This document shows positions 45,501 to 53,993 of a stretch of DNA of 64,000 nt, one piece after another. A program made the position numbers and the translations under genes. The first letter of the stretch is position 1. Each line of letters begins with the position of its first letter. The stretch is taken from positions 1-64,000 of the forward strand of contig DKPB01000023.1 in assembly GCA_002471015.1 (NCBI GenBank), given 5' to 3'. The stretch comes from Stenotrophomonas sp. UBA7346 (lineage in GTDB: Bacteria; Pseudomonadota; Gammaproteobacteria; Xanthomonadales; Xanthomonadaceae). The notes below the pieces were generated by a model. That model was not told where the DNA came from and did not search any database. It was given only the letters and a program-made list of their open reading frames with translations.

Positions 45501-45743
45501 CGACGAACTGAAGTACATCAGGTTGTCGATGCCGGTCAGCTGCTGCTCGATCACCTGGGTGACGGATTTTTCCGCGGTGGACGCACTGGCACCCGGGTAG
45601 TTGGCGGTGACGGTCACCTGCGGTGGTGCCACGCTGGGGTAGGACTCCACGCCCAGGTTGAGGATCGAGATCACGCCGCCAAGCGAGATCAGGATGGCCA
45701 CCACCCAGGCGAAGACGGGATGTTCGATGAAAAATTTAGGCAT
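42579..45743 (-). CDS. RND multidrug efflux pump, inner-membrane permease (HAE1 family)
   Basis: A 1,054-residue transporter with 12 membrane helices and two large periplasmic loops. The proton-relay residues are seen (Asp pair in IGIVVDDAIVVIENVER, Lys in LAAKNAILIVEFA). It should expel drugs and dyes driven by the proton gradient. It follows the adaptor and TetR genes; no outer-membrane channel gene is present, so it must use one encoded elsewhere (TolC-like). It resembles the Sme pumps of Stenotrophomonas; which one cannot be told without a search. Confidence 0.95.
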   Translation of the reverse strand: MPKFFIEHPVFAWVVAILISLGGVISILNLGVESYPSVAPPQVTVTANYPGASASTAEKSVTQVIEQQLTGIDNLMYFSSSSSSTGRVTITLTFDSGTDADIAQVQVQNKVSLATPRLPSEVTKQGVVVAKANAGFLMAIGVRSDDGTVDRDALNDIVGARVLEQISRVPGVGSTQQFGSEYAMRIWLNPEKLQGYHLSPTEVYNAIGTQNLQFAAGSVGGDPAPNGQAFTATVAAEGRYSSPEEFENTILRANSDGSVVKLKDVARVSFGASNYGFDTKYNGKPVAAFAIQLLPGANALDVSEAVRAKMDELAPSFPPGVSWFTPYDSTTFVTISIEEVIHTLVEAIILVFLVMLIFLQNFRATIIPTLVIPVALLGTFMGMLAIGFTINQLTLFAMVLAIGIVVDDAIVVIENVERIMSEEKLDPKPATQKAMSQITGAVVAITVVLAAVFIPSALQPGASGEIYKQFALTIAMAMAFSALLALTFTPALCAAFLKPTHNDHPNWVYRTFNKYYGKLEKSYVGTVGGVIKHSPRWLMVFALLLVLCGFLFTRLPGSFLPEEDQGYALAIVQLPPGATKGRTSAVFDQMLGMLQKDDSFEGMMQITGFSFLGAGENVGMAFVRLKDWADRNETAPEFIQKMNKQAYGIKDAQIFFVNLPTVQGLGQFGGFDMWLQDRAGAGQDALMNARNTLLGAASQDQSLVGVRPNTLENAPQLQLKVDRVQAQAMGVSVNDVYTAIQMMLAPVYVNDFFYGGRIKRVNMQADAAYRTGPESLNSYFVPSSLSKDATGQPAMIPLSAVVKSEWIYAPPALNRYNGYSAVNIVGAPAPGGSSGQAMSTMERLVHDDLPAGFGFDWSGMSYQEILAGNAATLLMVLSIVVVFLCLAALYESWSIPVAVLLVVPVGILGAVVFSLLRGLPNDLYFKIGMVTVIGLAAKNAILIVEFAVEQRAAGKTLREATIEAAHLRFRPILMTSFAFILGVLPMAISTGAGANARHSLGTGVIGGMLFATVIGVLLIPLFFVTVRRVLGDKLDEQSKEYIAQHKVHAIQKDR

Positions 45744-45755
45744 GACGGGGTCCCG

Positions 45756-46937
45756 TTAGTCCTTCTTTGCCGGCGCCGGTGCAGCCGGGGCGGCGGCCGG
45801 CTTGGCGGCGTCGGGCTGCCACGGCTTGGCGGTGGCGGGCGCGCCTTCCTTGACCTTCTGCACGCCGGACACGATGACCTGGTCGCCTGCGGCCAGGCCG
45901 GAGGAGATCAGCCAGTTGCCGCCCTGCTGGTTGTCCAGGTTGACGTTCTTGCGGACGACCTTGCCGTCCTTGCCCACCACCAGCACGTAACCGCCCTGGG
46001 TGTCGCGCTGCACGGCTTGCTGCGGCAGCAGGAAGGCGTTGTTGCGCTCGCCCAGGTTGGCCTTGAAGCTGACAAAGGAGCCCGGCAGCAGGATGTGGTT
46101 GGGGTTGGGCAGCTGCGCGCGCAGCGATACCGTGCCGGTGGCCGGGTCGACGGTGGTCGAGGAGAAGTCCAGCGTGCCTTCCTGCGCGTACGGGGTGCCG
46201 TCGGGCAGGTTGACCTGCACCGTGGTCTTGCCGTCACCGGCCAGTGCCACCGCGCCCTTGTCCTGTGCCGCGCGCAGTGCGCTCAGCTCATCGGCGGTCA
46301 TCGAGAAGTTCACGTACAGCGGATCGATCTGGTCCACCGTGGTCAGCAAGGTGACATCACCCTGGCCGACCAGGGCGCCTTCGGTGACCTGCTGCTTGCC
46401 GGCCTGGCCGGCGATGGGCGCGGTCACGCGGGCGTAGCCCAGGTTGATGCGGGCGGTGGCGACGGCGGCCTGGGCCTGCTGCACGGCGGCGGCGGCTGAG
46501 CGCTCGGTGGCCTCGGCATTGTCCAGGTCCGACTTGGAGACATAGTTCTGCGGGGCCAGCGAACGCGCGCGGTTGGCGGTGGCTCGGGCATTGGCATAGC
46601 TGGCGCGGGCCGATGCCAGTGCGGCCTCGGCCGACGACAGCGAGGCCTGCAGCGGCGCCGGGTCGATCAGGAACAGCACCTGGCCTTCCTTGACCGTGCT
46701 GCCTTCTTCGTAGACGCGCTTCTGCAGCACGCCGGCCACACGGGCGCGGACGTCGGCCGAGCGGTACGGCGACAGCCGGCCGACCAGCTCGCGCTGCAGG
46801 GGCAGGGTCTGCGGCTTGGCATCGACCACGCCTACTTCCGGCGGTGGCGGTGCAGCCTGTTGCTCGGCTTTCTTGCAGGCGGAGAGGGTCAGTATCGCGG
46901 CGCAGGCCAACGCGAAGAGACGGAGTGAGGCAGTCAT
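45756..46937 (-). CDS. RND efflux periplasmic adaptor (membrane fusion protein)
   Basis: A 393-residue lipoprotein (LSACKK, Cys near 21) with a biotinyl-lipoyl domain split by a helical hairpin (residues ~90-165, ALASARASYANARATANRAR) and a beta-barrel domain. An Ala/Pro/Lys tail ends it. It bridges the permease at 42579 and an outer-membrane channel. It overlaps the tetR stop by one base and is 12 bases before the permease gene, so all three form one operon. Confidence 0.94.
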   Translation of the reverse strand: MTASLRLFALACAAILTLSACKKAEQQAAPPPPEVGVVDAKPQTLPLQRELVGRLSPYRSADVRARVAGVLQKRVYEEGSTVKEGQVLFLIDPAPLQASLSSAEAALASARASYANARATANRARSLAPQNYVSKSDLDNAEATERSAAAAVQQAQAAVATARINLGYARVTAPIAGQAGKQQVTEGALVGQGDVTLLTTVDQIDPLYVNFSMTADELSALRAAQDKGAVALAGDGKTTVQVNLPDGTPYAQEGTLDFSSTTVDPATGTVSLRAQLPNPNHILLPGSFVSFKANLGERNNAFLLPQQAVQRDTQGGYVLVVGKDGKVVRKNVNLDNQQGGNWLISSGLAAGDQVIVSGVQKVKEGAPATAKPWQPDAAKPAAAPAAPAPAKKD

Positions 46938-47599
46938 CAGGAGAAACTCCGGGTGTTGTTTTTATCTGTGGGTGCGTGGGCTGCGCGGTCAGACGCAAAG
47001 GCGCGCAAAAAACCGTCAACGGCAAACTCGGCCCAGCGACGCCGTTGTCCGGGGTCGTCGCGGTGGACTGCGTGGAAGCGCTGGCGTTCGAAATCCTGGC
47101 CCGCAATCATGCTTATTAGCAGCTCGGCCATGAAATGCGGGTCGTCATGGGTCAGGCGCCCGCGGGATATTTCGGTCTGCATCCATTCAGCTACGTGATT
47201 GCGCATGGCTTCACCGCTGCCGGTATAGATGAAGCGCGCTTCATCACGGAATTCATGCGCGCTGGCGGCGATCAGCTGCGAGGTGCGGCGGGCGTGGGGA
47301 CGGTTGCGTTGCTCCAGGTAGCTGGTGGCGAACTCCAGCAGGATGGTACGCAGGCTTTGTTGCGGGCAGGTGTTGAGTCCCTCGGTGGCGGCACTGACAT
47401 GCAGCTGCATGGCCTGGCTCAATAGCTCGCGCTTGTTGCCGTAGCGGCTGTACAGCGTCTGCTTGGAGCAGCCGGCGCGCGCGGCCACCGCGTCCATGCT
47501 CAGCCGCATGCCCTGGGTTGCCAGCAACTCCCGCACGGCTTCGAACACGCGTTCGTCACGGATGTCACGGACGGCAGTGGGGGCAGGGGGCGTGGACAT
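46937..47599 (-). CDS. TetR-family repressor of the efflux operon
   Basis: A 220-residue regulator: N-terminal helix-turn-helix (MDAVAARAGCSKQTLYSRYG at residues 36-55) and a TetR C-terminal ligand domain. It is the first gene of the efflux operon, overlapping the adaptor start by one base (TGATG), and its start is only ~10 bases after the promoter -10 box. It probably represses the operon until a drug binds. Confidence 0.92.
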   Translation of the reverse strand: MSTPPAPTAVRDIRDERVFEAVRELLATQGMRLSMDAVAARAGCSKQTLYSRYGNKRELLSQAMQLHVSAATEGLNTCPQQSLRTILLEFATSYLEQRNRPHARRTSQLIAASAHEFRDEARFIYTGSGEAMRNHVAEWMQTEISRGRLTHDDPHFMAELLISMIAGQDFERQRFHAVHRDDPGQRRRWAEFAVDGFLRAFASDRAAHAPTDKNNTRSFS

Positions 47600-47605
47600 A
47601 AGCGG

Positions 47606-47638
47606 TGGACTATACCGTCCAGTTCAGAATATCTGCAA
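47606..47638 (-). promoter_or_regulatory. Promoter and TetR operator of the efflux operon
   Basis: On the minus strand TTGCAG (47633-47638), an 18-bp spacer and TATAGT (47609-47614) form a promoter. A 16-bp palindrome with TGGAC/GTCCA arms (47606-47621) covers the -10 box. The start codon at 47597-47599 lies so close that the mRNA may be leaderless. Confidence 0.65.
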
Positions 47639-47853
47639 CGTAATTCTGCTTTCAGTGTGCGGTGTGCTGCCTGGTGAGCAAGCGAGATTCAGGTGGCAGA
47701 CATGCTGCGCTGCCAGACCATGCCGAAACGCGCAGTTCGCGCGGAGTTTTCTGCTCACTTCAGCGCAATAAATGCGGCCCTGCAGCAAGGTTCTTTTTGT
47801 TGCCGACGATACAATTGCGGTTTCTCCAACCGAGCAACACCCAAAGCTCTGCC

Positions 47854-50800
47854 ATGAAATCGCAAAACAGTGCTGCCAAGTCCGTAAAGACGAAATCCAA
47901 ACCGGCTGTGAAGCAGAACAAAGCAGACGCCGGCCTCTCGCTAGAACCGGTATTTGCAGCCTTGCGGAAGCGTTATCCCGCTGCGGCCGCGCAAGCGCAG
48001 GCAGTGGCGTTTGCTATGGCGTTCTACAAGCGCATGGAGGCCGACGAGTTCACCCTGCACTCGGCCGATGACTGGGCGGTGCTGGCCGCCGGCATGCTGG
48101 AGTTCGCCCGCAGCCGCAAGCCGGGCAAGGCCAATGTGCGGGTGTTCAACCCGACGCTGAAGGCCGATGGCTGGGAATCGGCCCACACCGTGCTGCAGAT
48201 CGTCAACGACGACATGCCGTTCCTGGTGGACACGGTAACGTTGGCGCTGGCCGAGCAGGGCATCGGCGTGCATGTGCTGGGCCATCCGGTGATCAGCATT
48301 GGCCGTGACAAGGCCGGCAAGCTCAACGGCGTGGGCGAGGGCAAGCTGGAATCGGTGATGCTGCTGGAGATCGATCGCCAGCCGGCCGATGCGCTGGACG
48401 CGGTTGCCAAGCGCGTGACCGCCGCATTGGATGACGTGCGCGCCATCGTCAATGACTGGCAGCCGATGACCGACAAGGCATTGGCGCTGGCCGACGACCT
48501 GGGCAAGCGCACCCTGCCGGTAAGCAAGGCCTCGCGCGCCGAGGCGCAGGAGTTCCTGCGCTGGGCCGCCGACAACCATTTCACTTTCTTCGGCTACCGC
48601 GAATACAAGGTGGAGAAGAAGGGCAAGGAAGAAGTGCTGGTGGCCCAGAATGGCACCGGCCTGGGCCTGATGCGCGGCAAGGACACCATGGTCGCGCGCC
48701 CGGTCAAGGGCCTGGCGGCCGAAGGCCTGAATGCCACCAGCAGCCTGCACGATGCGCTGATCCTGACCAAGACCAATGCCCGCTCGCATATCCACCGCGG
48801 CGGCTACATGGACTACATCGGCGTGCTGGAATTCGACGCCAAGGGCAAGATCATCGGCGAGCAGCGCTTCCTCGGCCTGTTCACCTCCAGCGCCTACAAC
48901 CGCCGCCCGTGGGAAATCCCGCTGGTGCGCCAGCGCTATGAAAACGTGATGGCGCGTTCGGGCCTGAGCCTGTCCAGCCACAGCGGCAAGGCACTGCGCC
49001 ACATCCTGGAGTCGCTGCCGCGCGAAGAGCTGTTCCAGTCCAGCGAGGACGAGCTGTTCCGCACCGCCATGGGCGTGCTGGGCCTGCAGGAGCGCGTGCG
49101 TAGCCGCCTGTTCCTGCGCCGCGACAAGTTCAGCCGCTTCATCTCGGCGCTGGTGTTCCTGCCGCGCGAGCGCTTCAACACCGACGTGCGCCTGCGCGTG
49201 GAAAGCATGCTGAAGGACGCCCTGCAGGGCGAATACGTCGATTCCAGCGTGGTGCTGGGCGACTCGCCGCTGGCCCAGGTGCACCTGATCGTGCGCCCCA
49301 AGGCCGGTCAGAGCCTGGAGTTGGATGTGGAAGGGATGGAGAAGCGTTTGGCCCACGTGCTGCGCAACTGGCAGGACGATCTGCGCGAAGCGCTGGTCGG
49401 CAGCCACGGCGAAGGCGAAGGCCTGCGCATTGCCTCGCGTATCGGCAAGGCCCTGCCGGCAGGTTATATCGAAGACTCCAGCGCTGAAATCGCTGCGGCC
49501 GACGTGGCCCAGCTGGACGCCTTGACCGGTCCGGACGATCTGCGCCTGAGCCTGCAGGCCACCCGCCGTGACGACGTCGACGGCCTGCGCCTGAAGCTGT
49601 ACCGCCAGCTCAAGGACATCCCGCTGTCCGACGTGCTGCCGATGATGGAAAACATGGGCCTGCGCGTGATGGCGGAGCGCCCGTACAAGCTGATGGTCGA
49701 CGATGCACCGGTGTATGTGCAGGACTTCGAAGTCGAGTCGGCCATCGGCACGATCGACCCGGCCAATGCCAATGCCGCCTTCAGCGACGCCTTCGCACGC
49801 GTCTGGCACGGCGATGCCGAGAACGACGGCTTCAACCGCCTGGTGCTGGGCGCCGGCCTGGACTGGCGCCAGGTGTCGATGCTGCGTGGCTACTGCAAGT
49901 ACCTGCTGCAGATCGGCGTGCCGTTCTCGCAGGCCTATGTGGAAGGCACCTTCAACCGCTACCCGCTGCTGGCGCGCCTTATCGTGGAGCTGTTCGAAGC
50001 CCGCTTCGAGCCGACCCCGGCAAGCGACAAGGCGGTGCTGGATGCACAGCTGGCCCAGTTCAAGCTGCTGGCCGGTGACGATGCTGCCACCCTCAAGCTG
50101 CTCGAGGGCGTGGTCAAGGCGCGCAAGAGCGACCGCAATGCGCGCATGGCGCTGGTGCACGAGGTGCTGGTCAAGCTGCTGGACGGCGTGTCCAGCCTGG
50201 ACGAAGACCGCATCCTGCGCAGCTTCATCGGCGTGATCGAAGCCACCCTGCGTACCAGCTACTACCTGGTCCGCAAGGACGGCGTGCGCGCCGATGGCGG
50301 CCCGGCCGACTACATCAGCTTCAAGTTCGATGCCGCCAAGGTGCCGGACCTGCCCAAGCCGCGCCCGTACCGCGAGATCTTCGTGTGCGGCCCGCGCGTG
50401 GAAGGTACCCACCTGCGCTTCGGCCCGGTGGCCCGTGGTGGCCTGCGCTGGTCGGACCGTCGCGAAGACTTCCGCACCGAAGTGCTGGGCCTGGTCAAGG
50501 CGCAGATGGTGAAGAACACCGTGATCGTGCCGGTCGGCTCCAAGGGCGGTTTCTTCGCCAAGCAGCTGCCGGATCCGTCGGTTGACCGTGACGCGTGGTT
50601 CGCCGAGGGCGTGGCCTGCTACAAGCGCTTCATCAACGGCCTGCTCGACATCACCGACAACATCGTCAACAACAAGATCGTGCCGCCGCAGGGCGTGGTG
50701 CGTCATGACATGGACGATCCCTACCTGGTCGTGGCTGCCGACAAGGGCACCGCCACGTTCTCCGACACCGCCAACGGCATCGCCCGCGCGCACGGTTTCT

Positions 50801-52836
50801 GGCTGGACGACGCGTTCGCCTCTGGTGGTTCGGTGGGTTACGACCACAAGGGCATGGGCATCACCGCGCGTGGTGCGTGGGAGTCGGTCAAGCGCCATTT
50901 CCGTGCGCTGGGCCGTGACTGCCAGAAGCAGGACTTCACCGTGGTCGGCGTCGGCGACATGTCCGGCGACGTGTTCGGCAACGGCATGCTGCTGTCCGAG
51001 CACATCCGCCTGGTCTGCGCCTTCGATCACCGCCACATCTTCCTCGATCCGAACCCGACGGCGGCCAGCTCGTTCAAGGAACGTGCGCGCATGTTCAAGG
51101 TGCCGCGTTCGAGCTGGGCGGACTACGACAGCAAGCTGATCAGCAAGGGCGGCGGCATCTACCCGCGTTCGCTCAAGTCGATCGAGATCACCCCGGAAGT
51201 GCGTGAGGCACTGGGCATCGACGCCAGCATCAAGGCAATGAACCCGACCGACCTGATCAATGCCGCGCTGAAGGCACCAGTTGACCTGCTGTGGAACGGC
51301 GGTATCGGCACCTACGTCAAGTCGGCAACCGAGAGCAATGCCGATGTCGGCGACCGAGCCAACAACGGTCTGCGCGTCAACGGTGGCGAGCTGCGCTGCA
51401 AGATCGTGGGCGAGGGCGGCAACCTGGGCATGACCCAGCTCGGCCGCATCGAGGCCGCACAGGTTGGCGTGCTGCTCAACACCGACTTCATCGACAACTC
51501 GGCCGGTGTGGATACCTCCGACCACGAAGTCAACATCAAGATCCTGCTCAACGACGTGGTGCGCGCCAAGAAGCTCACCGTGGACCAGCGCAACAAGCTG
51601 CTGGCCTCGATGACCGGCGAGGTGGGTGAGCTGGTGCTGATGGACAACTACCGCCAGAACCAGGCACTGAGTCTGATGGAGCGGATGAGCAGCAAGCGCC
51701 TGGGTTCCAAGCAGCACTTCATCCGCACGTTGGAGAAGCAGGGCCTGCTGGATCGCCAGATCGAGTTCCTGCCGTCCGACGCAGAGCTGTCGGCGCGCAA
51801 GCTGCGTGGCCAGGGCCTGACCCGTCCGGAACTGGCGGTGCTGCTGTCGTACTCCAAGATCGTCGCCTTCCAGCAACTGCTGGAGTCGGACATTCCGGAA
51901 GATCCGTACCTGTCCAAGGAGCTGCTGCGTTACTTCCCGCAGCCGCTGCAGAAGAAGTACGCCGACGCGATGGAGCGTCACCGTCTGAAGCGCGAAATCA
52001 TCGCCACGGCGGTGACCAACCAGACCATCAACCGCATGGGCGCCACCTTCCTGATGCGCATGCAGGAAGACACCGGCCGCACCGTGGCCGAGGTTGCCAA
52101 GGCCTACACCATCAGCCGTGAAACGCTGGATGCACGTGCACTGTGGGCGCAGATCGACGCGCTCGACGGCACCTTGCCGGAAGCGGTGCAGGTGGATGCG
52201 CTGGAAGTGATCTGGAAGCTGCAGCGCTCGTTCGTGCGTTGGCTGCTGACCCGTCCGGGCGCGATGCCGGGCATCACTGCCGCGGTGGACCGCTACCAGG
52301 GCCCGTTCAACGACATCCGCGTCGCTTCGGGCGTGCTGCCGGATTCGCAGCGCCCGGCCTATGAGGCCAGCGTTGTGGCGTGGAAGGAGAAGGGCTTGCC
52401 GGCGGCACTGGCACAGCAGTTGTCCGAACTGCAGTTCCTGGAGCCGGCGTTCGACATCATCGAACTGGCGCGTCCGCGCAAGCTCAAGCCGGTGGACGTG
52501 TCCAAGGTCCACTTCCGCCTGGGCGAAGCCCTGCAGATGCCGTGGCTGTTCGAGCAGATCGACGCGCTGGAGGTCAACGGCCGTTGGCATGCGGTGGCCC
52601 GTGGCGTGCTGCGCGACGAGCTGGCGGCGCATCAGCGTGCCTTGACCGGCCAGGTGCTGTCGATGAAGGGCGCAACTGCCGAGGCCAAGGTGGCGGCGTG
52701 GTTGGGCCGTGATGACAGCGGCCTGCGCTTCACCCTGGCAATGCTGGCCGAGCTGGCCGAGCAGAAGACGCTGGACTACCCGACCGTGTCGGTGGCGGTG
52801 CAGCGTCTGGGCCAGCTGGCGGCGCACGGCGCTTAA
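47854..52836 (+). CDS. gdhB: NAD-specific glutamate dehydrogenase, large (180-kDa) class
   Basis: A 1,660-residue enzyme of the GDH-180 class first described in Streptomyces and Pseudomonas. The long N-terminal region may carry regulatory ACT-like domains (FLVDTVTLALAEQGIGVHVL). The catalytic part spans about residues 830-1300, with GPVARGGLRWSDRREDFR, the catalytic-lysine region KAQMVKNTVIVPVGSKGGFF and GVGDMSGDVFGNGM for NAD binding. It deaminates glutamate to 2-oxoglutarate with NAD+. I chose the ATG at 47854 (MKSQNSAAKSVKTK); a longer frame from 47662 lacks support. A strong terminator follows. Confidence 0.95.
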   Translation: MKSQNSAAKSVKTKSKPAVKQNKADAGLSLEPVFAALRKRYPAAAAQAQAVAFAMAFYKRMEADEFTLHSADDWAVLAAGMLEFARSRKPGKANVRVFNPTLKADGWESAHTVLQIVNDDMPFLVDTVTLALAEQGIGVHVLGHPVISIGRDKAGKLNGVGEGKLESVMLLEIDRQPADALDAVAKRVTAALDDVRAIVNDWQPMTDKALALADDLGKRTLPVSKASRAEAQEFLRWAADNHFTFFGYREYKVEKKGKEEVLVAQNGTGLGLMRGKDTMVARPVKGLAAEGLNATSSLHDALILTKTNARSHIHRGGYMDYIGVLEFDAKGKIIGEQRFLGLFTSSAYNRRPWEIPLVRQRYENVMARSGLSLSSHSGKALRHILESLPREELFQSSEDELFRTAMGVLGLQERVRSRLFLRRDKFSRFISALVFLPRERFNTDVRLRVESMLKDALQGEYVDSSVVLGDSPLAQVHLIVRPKAGQSLELDVEGMEKRLAHVLRNWQDDLREALVGSHGEGEGLRIASRIGKALPAGYIEDSSAEIAAADVAQLDALTGPDDLRLSLQATRRDDVDGLRLKLYRQLKDIPLSDVLPMMENMGLRVMAERPYKLMVDDAPVYVQDFEVESAIGTIDPANANAAFSDAFARVWHGDAENDGFNRLVLGAGLDWRQVSMLRGYCKYLLQIGVPFSQAYVEGTFNRYPLLARLIVELFEARFEPTPASDKAVLDAQLAQFKLLAGDDAATLKLLEGVVKARKSDRNARMALVHEVLVKLLDGVSSLDEDRILRSFIGVIEATLRTSYYLVRKDGVRADGGPADYISFKFDAAKVPDLPKPRPYREIFVCGPRVEGTHLRFGPVARGGLRWSDRREDFRTEVLGLVKAQMVKNTVIVPVGSKGGFFAKQLPDPSVDRDAWFAEGVACYKRFINGLLDITDNIVNNKIVPPQGVVRHDMDDPYLVVAADKGTATFSDTANGIARAHGFWLDDAFASGGSVGYDHKGMGITARGAWESVKRHFRALGRDCQKQDFTVVGVGDMSGDVFGNGMLLSEHIRLVCAFDHRHIFLDPNPTAASSFKERARMFKVPRSSWADYDSKLISKGGGIYPRSLKSIEITPEVREALGIDASIKAMNPTDLINAALKAPVDLLWNGGIGTYVKSATESNADVGDRANNGLRVNGGELRCKIVGEGGNLGMTQLGRIEAAQVGVLLNTDFIDNSAGVDTSDHEVNIKILLNDVVRAKKLTVDQRNKLLASMTGEVGELVLMDNYRQNQALSLMERMSSKRLGSKQHFIRTLEKQGLLDRQIEFLPSDAELSARKLRGQGLTRPELAVLLSYSKIVAFQQLLESDIPEDPYLSKELLRYFPQPLQKKYADAMERHRLKREIIATAVTNQTINRMGATFLMRMQEDTGRTVAEVAKAYTISRETLDARALWAQIDALDGTLPEAVQVDALEVIWKLQRSFVRWLLTRPGAMPGITAAVDRYQGPFNDIRVASGVLPDSQRPAYEASVVAWKEKGLPAALAQQLSELQFLEPAFDIIELARPRKLKPVDVSKVHFRLGEALQMPWLFEQIDALEVNGRWHAVARGVLRDELAAHQRALTGQVLSMKGATAEAKVAAWLGRDDSGLRFTLAMLAELAEQKTLDYPTVSVAVQRLGQLAAHGA

Positions 52837-52860
52837 AGCGTCTGGTGTTTTGGTTTGGAG

Positions 52861-52889
52861 AACGGGCCCTTCGGGGCCCGTTTTTTTTT
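52861..52889 (+). terminator. Strong terminator after the glutamate dehydrogenase gene
   Basis: A 9-bp perfect stem (52861-52869 with 74-82) with a TTCG loop runs straight into nine T residues. Confidence 0.95.
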
Positions 52890-52899
52890 GCGTGAAATC

Positions 52900-53038
52900 A
52901 AGAGCTGCCCCCTCTCCCCAACCCCTCTCCCGCGAGGGGAGAGGGGCTAGTGCACGGTGAGCGCAAGCATCCTGCGCAACTGCAGCTTTAGCCCCTCTCC
53001 CCTCGCGGGAGAGGGGTTGGGGAGAGGGGGCAGCTCTT
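52900..53038. repeat. 50-bp perfect inverted repeat
   Basis: The arms 52900-52949 and 52989-53038 are perfectly complementary over 50 bases with a 39-bp centre. Each arm also holds its own CCCCTCTCCC/GGGAGAGGGG hairpin. The centre (52950-52988) shows no gene. It belongs by sequence to the CCCCTCTCCC family also seen at 36263-36296 and 63443-63481. Confidence 0.9.
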
Positions 53039-53130
53039 ACTCCACCCATCAGTTACCAACCCAACAAACGCACCCGCCGGCACAACCGCGGGTTATCCTC
53101 GCCCTCCAAGCCGAACCGAAAGACGCGCCC

Positions 53131-53895
53131 GTGTCCCCCCGAATTGCTTTCCTCGCCAGTACCGTCGAGGCCGCGCAGCAGGCCCGTAGCACCCTGGCAG
53201 CCCGTTACGGTGACCACAGCCCGGAAGAGGCCGATGTGATCTGCCCGCTGGGCGGCGACGGTTTCATGCTGCAGACCCTGCATCGCCATGGCAGCAAGGG
53301 CAAGCCGGTGTTCGGCATGAAGCTGGGCACCGTCGGCTTCCTGATGAACCACTACCGCGACGACGACCTGCTGCAGCGTCTGGCGCTGGCTGAACCGGCC
53401 CACCTGCGCCCGCTGGAAATGATCGCGCTGACCGAATCCGGCACCACCACCGGGTCGCTGGCCTATAACGACGTGTCAATGCTGCGCCAGACCCGCCAGG
53501 CCGCGCATATCGGCATTGACCTCAACGGCCAGCAGCGGGTGGAGGAACTGATCTGCGATGGCGTGCTGGTCTCCACGCCGGCCGGCAGCACCGCCTACAA
53601 CTACTCCGCGCATGGCCCGATCCTGCCGCTGGGCTCGAACACCATCGCGCTGACGCCGCTGGCCCCGTATCGCCCACGTCGCTGGCGCGGTGCCATCCTC
53701 AAGGCCGAGACCGAAGTGCGCTTCCGCGTGCTCGATCCCTATAAGCGCCCGGTCAGCGTCACCGCCGATTCGCATGAAACCCGCGACGTGGTGGAGGTGA
53801 CCATCCGCGAATCGCGCGAGCGCCAGGTGACCCTGCTGTTCGACCCCGAGCACAACCTGGAAGAACGCATGCTCAGCGAGCAGTTCATGGTTTGA
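53131..53895 (+). CDS. nadK: NAD kinase
   Basis: A 254-residue enzyme that phosphorylates NAD to NADP with ATP or polyphosphate. The nucleotide motif is GGDGFMLQTLH near residue 45 and the substrate motif TPAGSTAYNYSAHGP near 155. I chose the GTG at 53131 (MSPRIAFLAS...) because a longer frame begins inside the inverted repeat. It follows the repeat and may be cotranscribed with the nucleotidase gene 98 bp downstream. It fits the NAD theme of the kynurenine genes in the window. Confidence 0.93.
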   Translation: MSPRIAFLASTVEAAQQARSTLAARYGDHSPEEADVICPLGGDGFMLQTLHRHGSKGKPVFGMKLGTVGFLMNHYRDDDLLQRLALAEPAHLRPLEMIALTESGTTTGSLAYNDVSMLRQTRQAAHIGIDLNGQQRVEELICDGVLVSTPAGSTAYNYSAHGPILPLGSNTIALTPLAPYRPRRWRGAILKAETEVRFRVLDPYKRPVSVTADSHETRDVVEVTIRESRERQVTLLFDPEHNLEERMLSEQFMV

Positions 53896-53993
53896 GGGCA
53901 GAGATTGGGGATGGCGGGATTCGGGATTGATGGAAGCGCGGCGCTTCCGGGTAGACTGGGTTCCGTTCCTTGATCGTATTGGGTTCATCGTCC

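Noticed and set aside
42504..46499. A 1,331-residue open frame antisense to the RND efflux genes
   Set aside because: Same kind of antisense shadow; it crosses the terminator and the adaptor gene boundary and shows no motif.
42579..46937. Naming the pump as a specific Sme system (for example SmeGH)
   Set aside because: Gene order tetR-adaptor-permease without outer-membrane channel fits more than one Sme pump, and I cannot compare sequences.
47662..47853. Longer N-terminus for the glutamate dehydrogenase
   Set aside because: The added 64 residues are Cys/Arg-rich and unlike the family; the ATG at 47854 gives the usual lysine-rich start.
47941..53049. A 1,702-residue open frame antisense to the glutamate dehydrogenase gene
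   Set aside because: It is a GC-rich shadow of the coding strand: it reads through the terminator and the inverted repeat, has no domain I recognise and a His/Gln/Val/Asp-rich composition typical of antisense frames.
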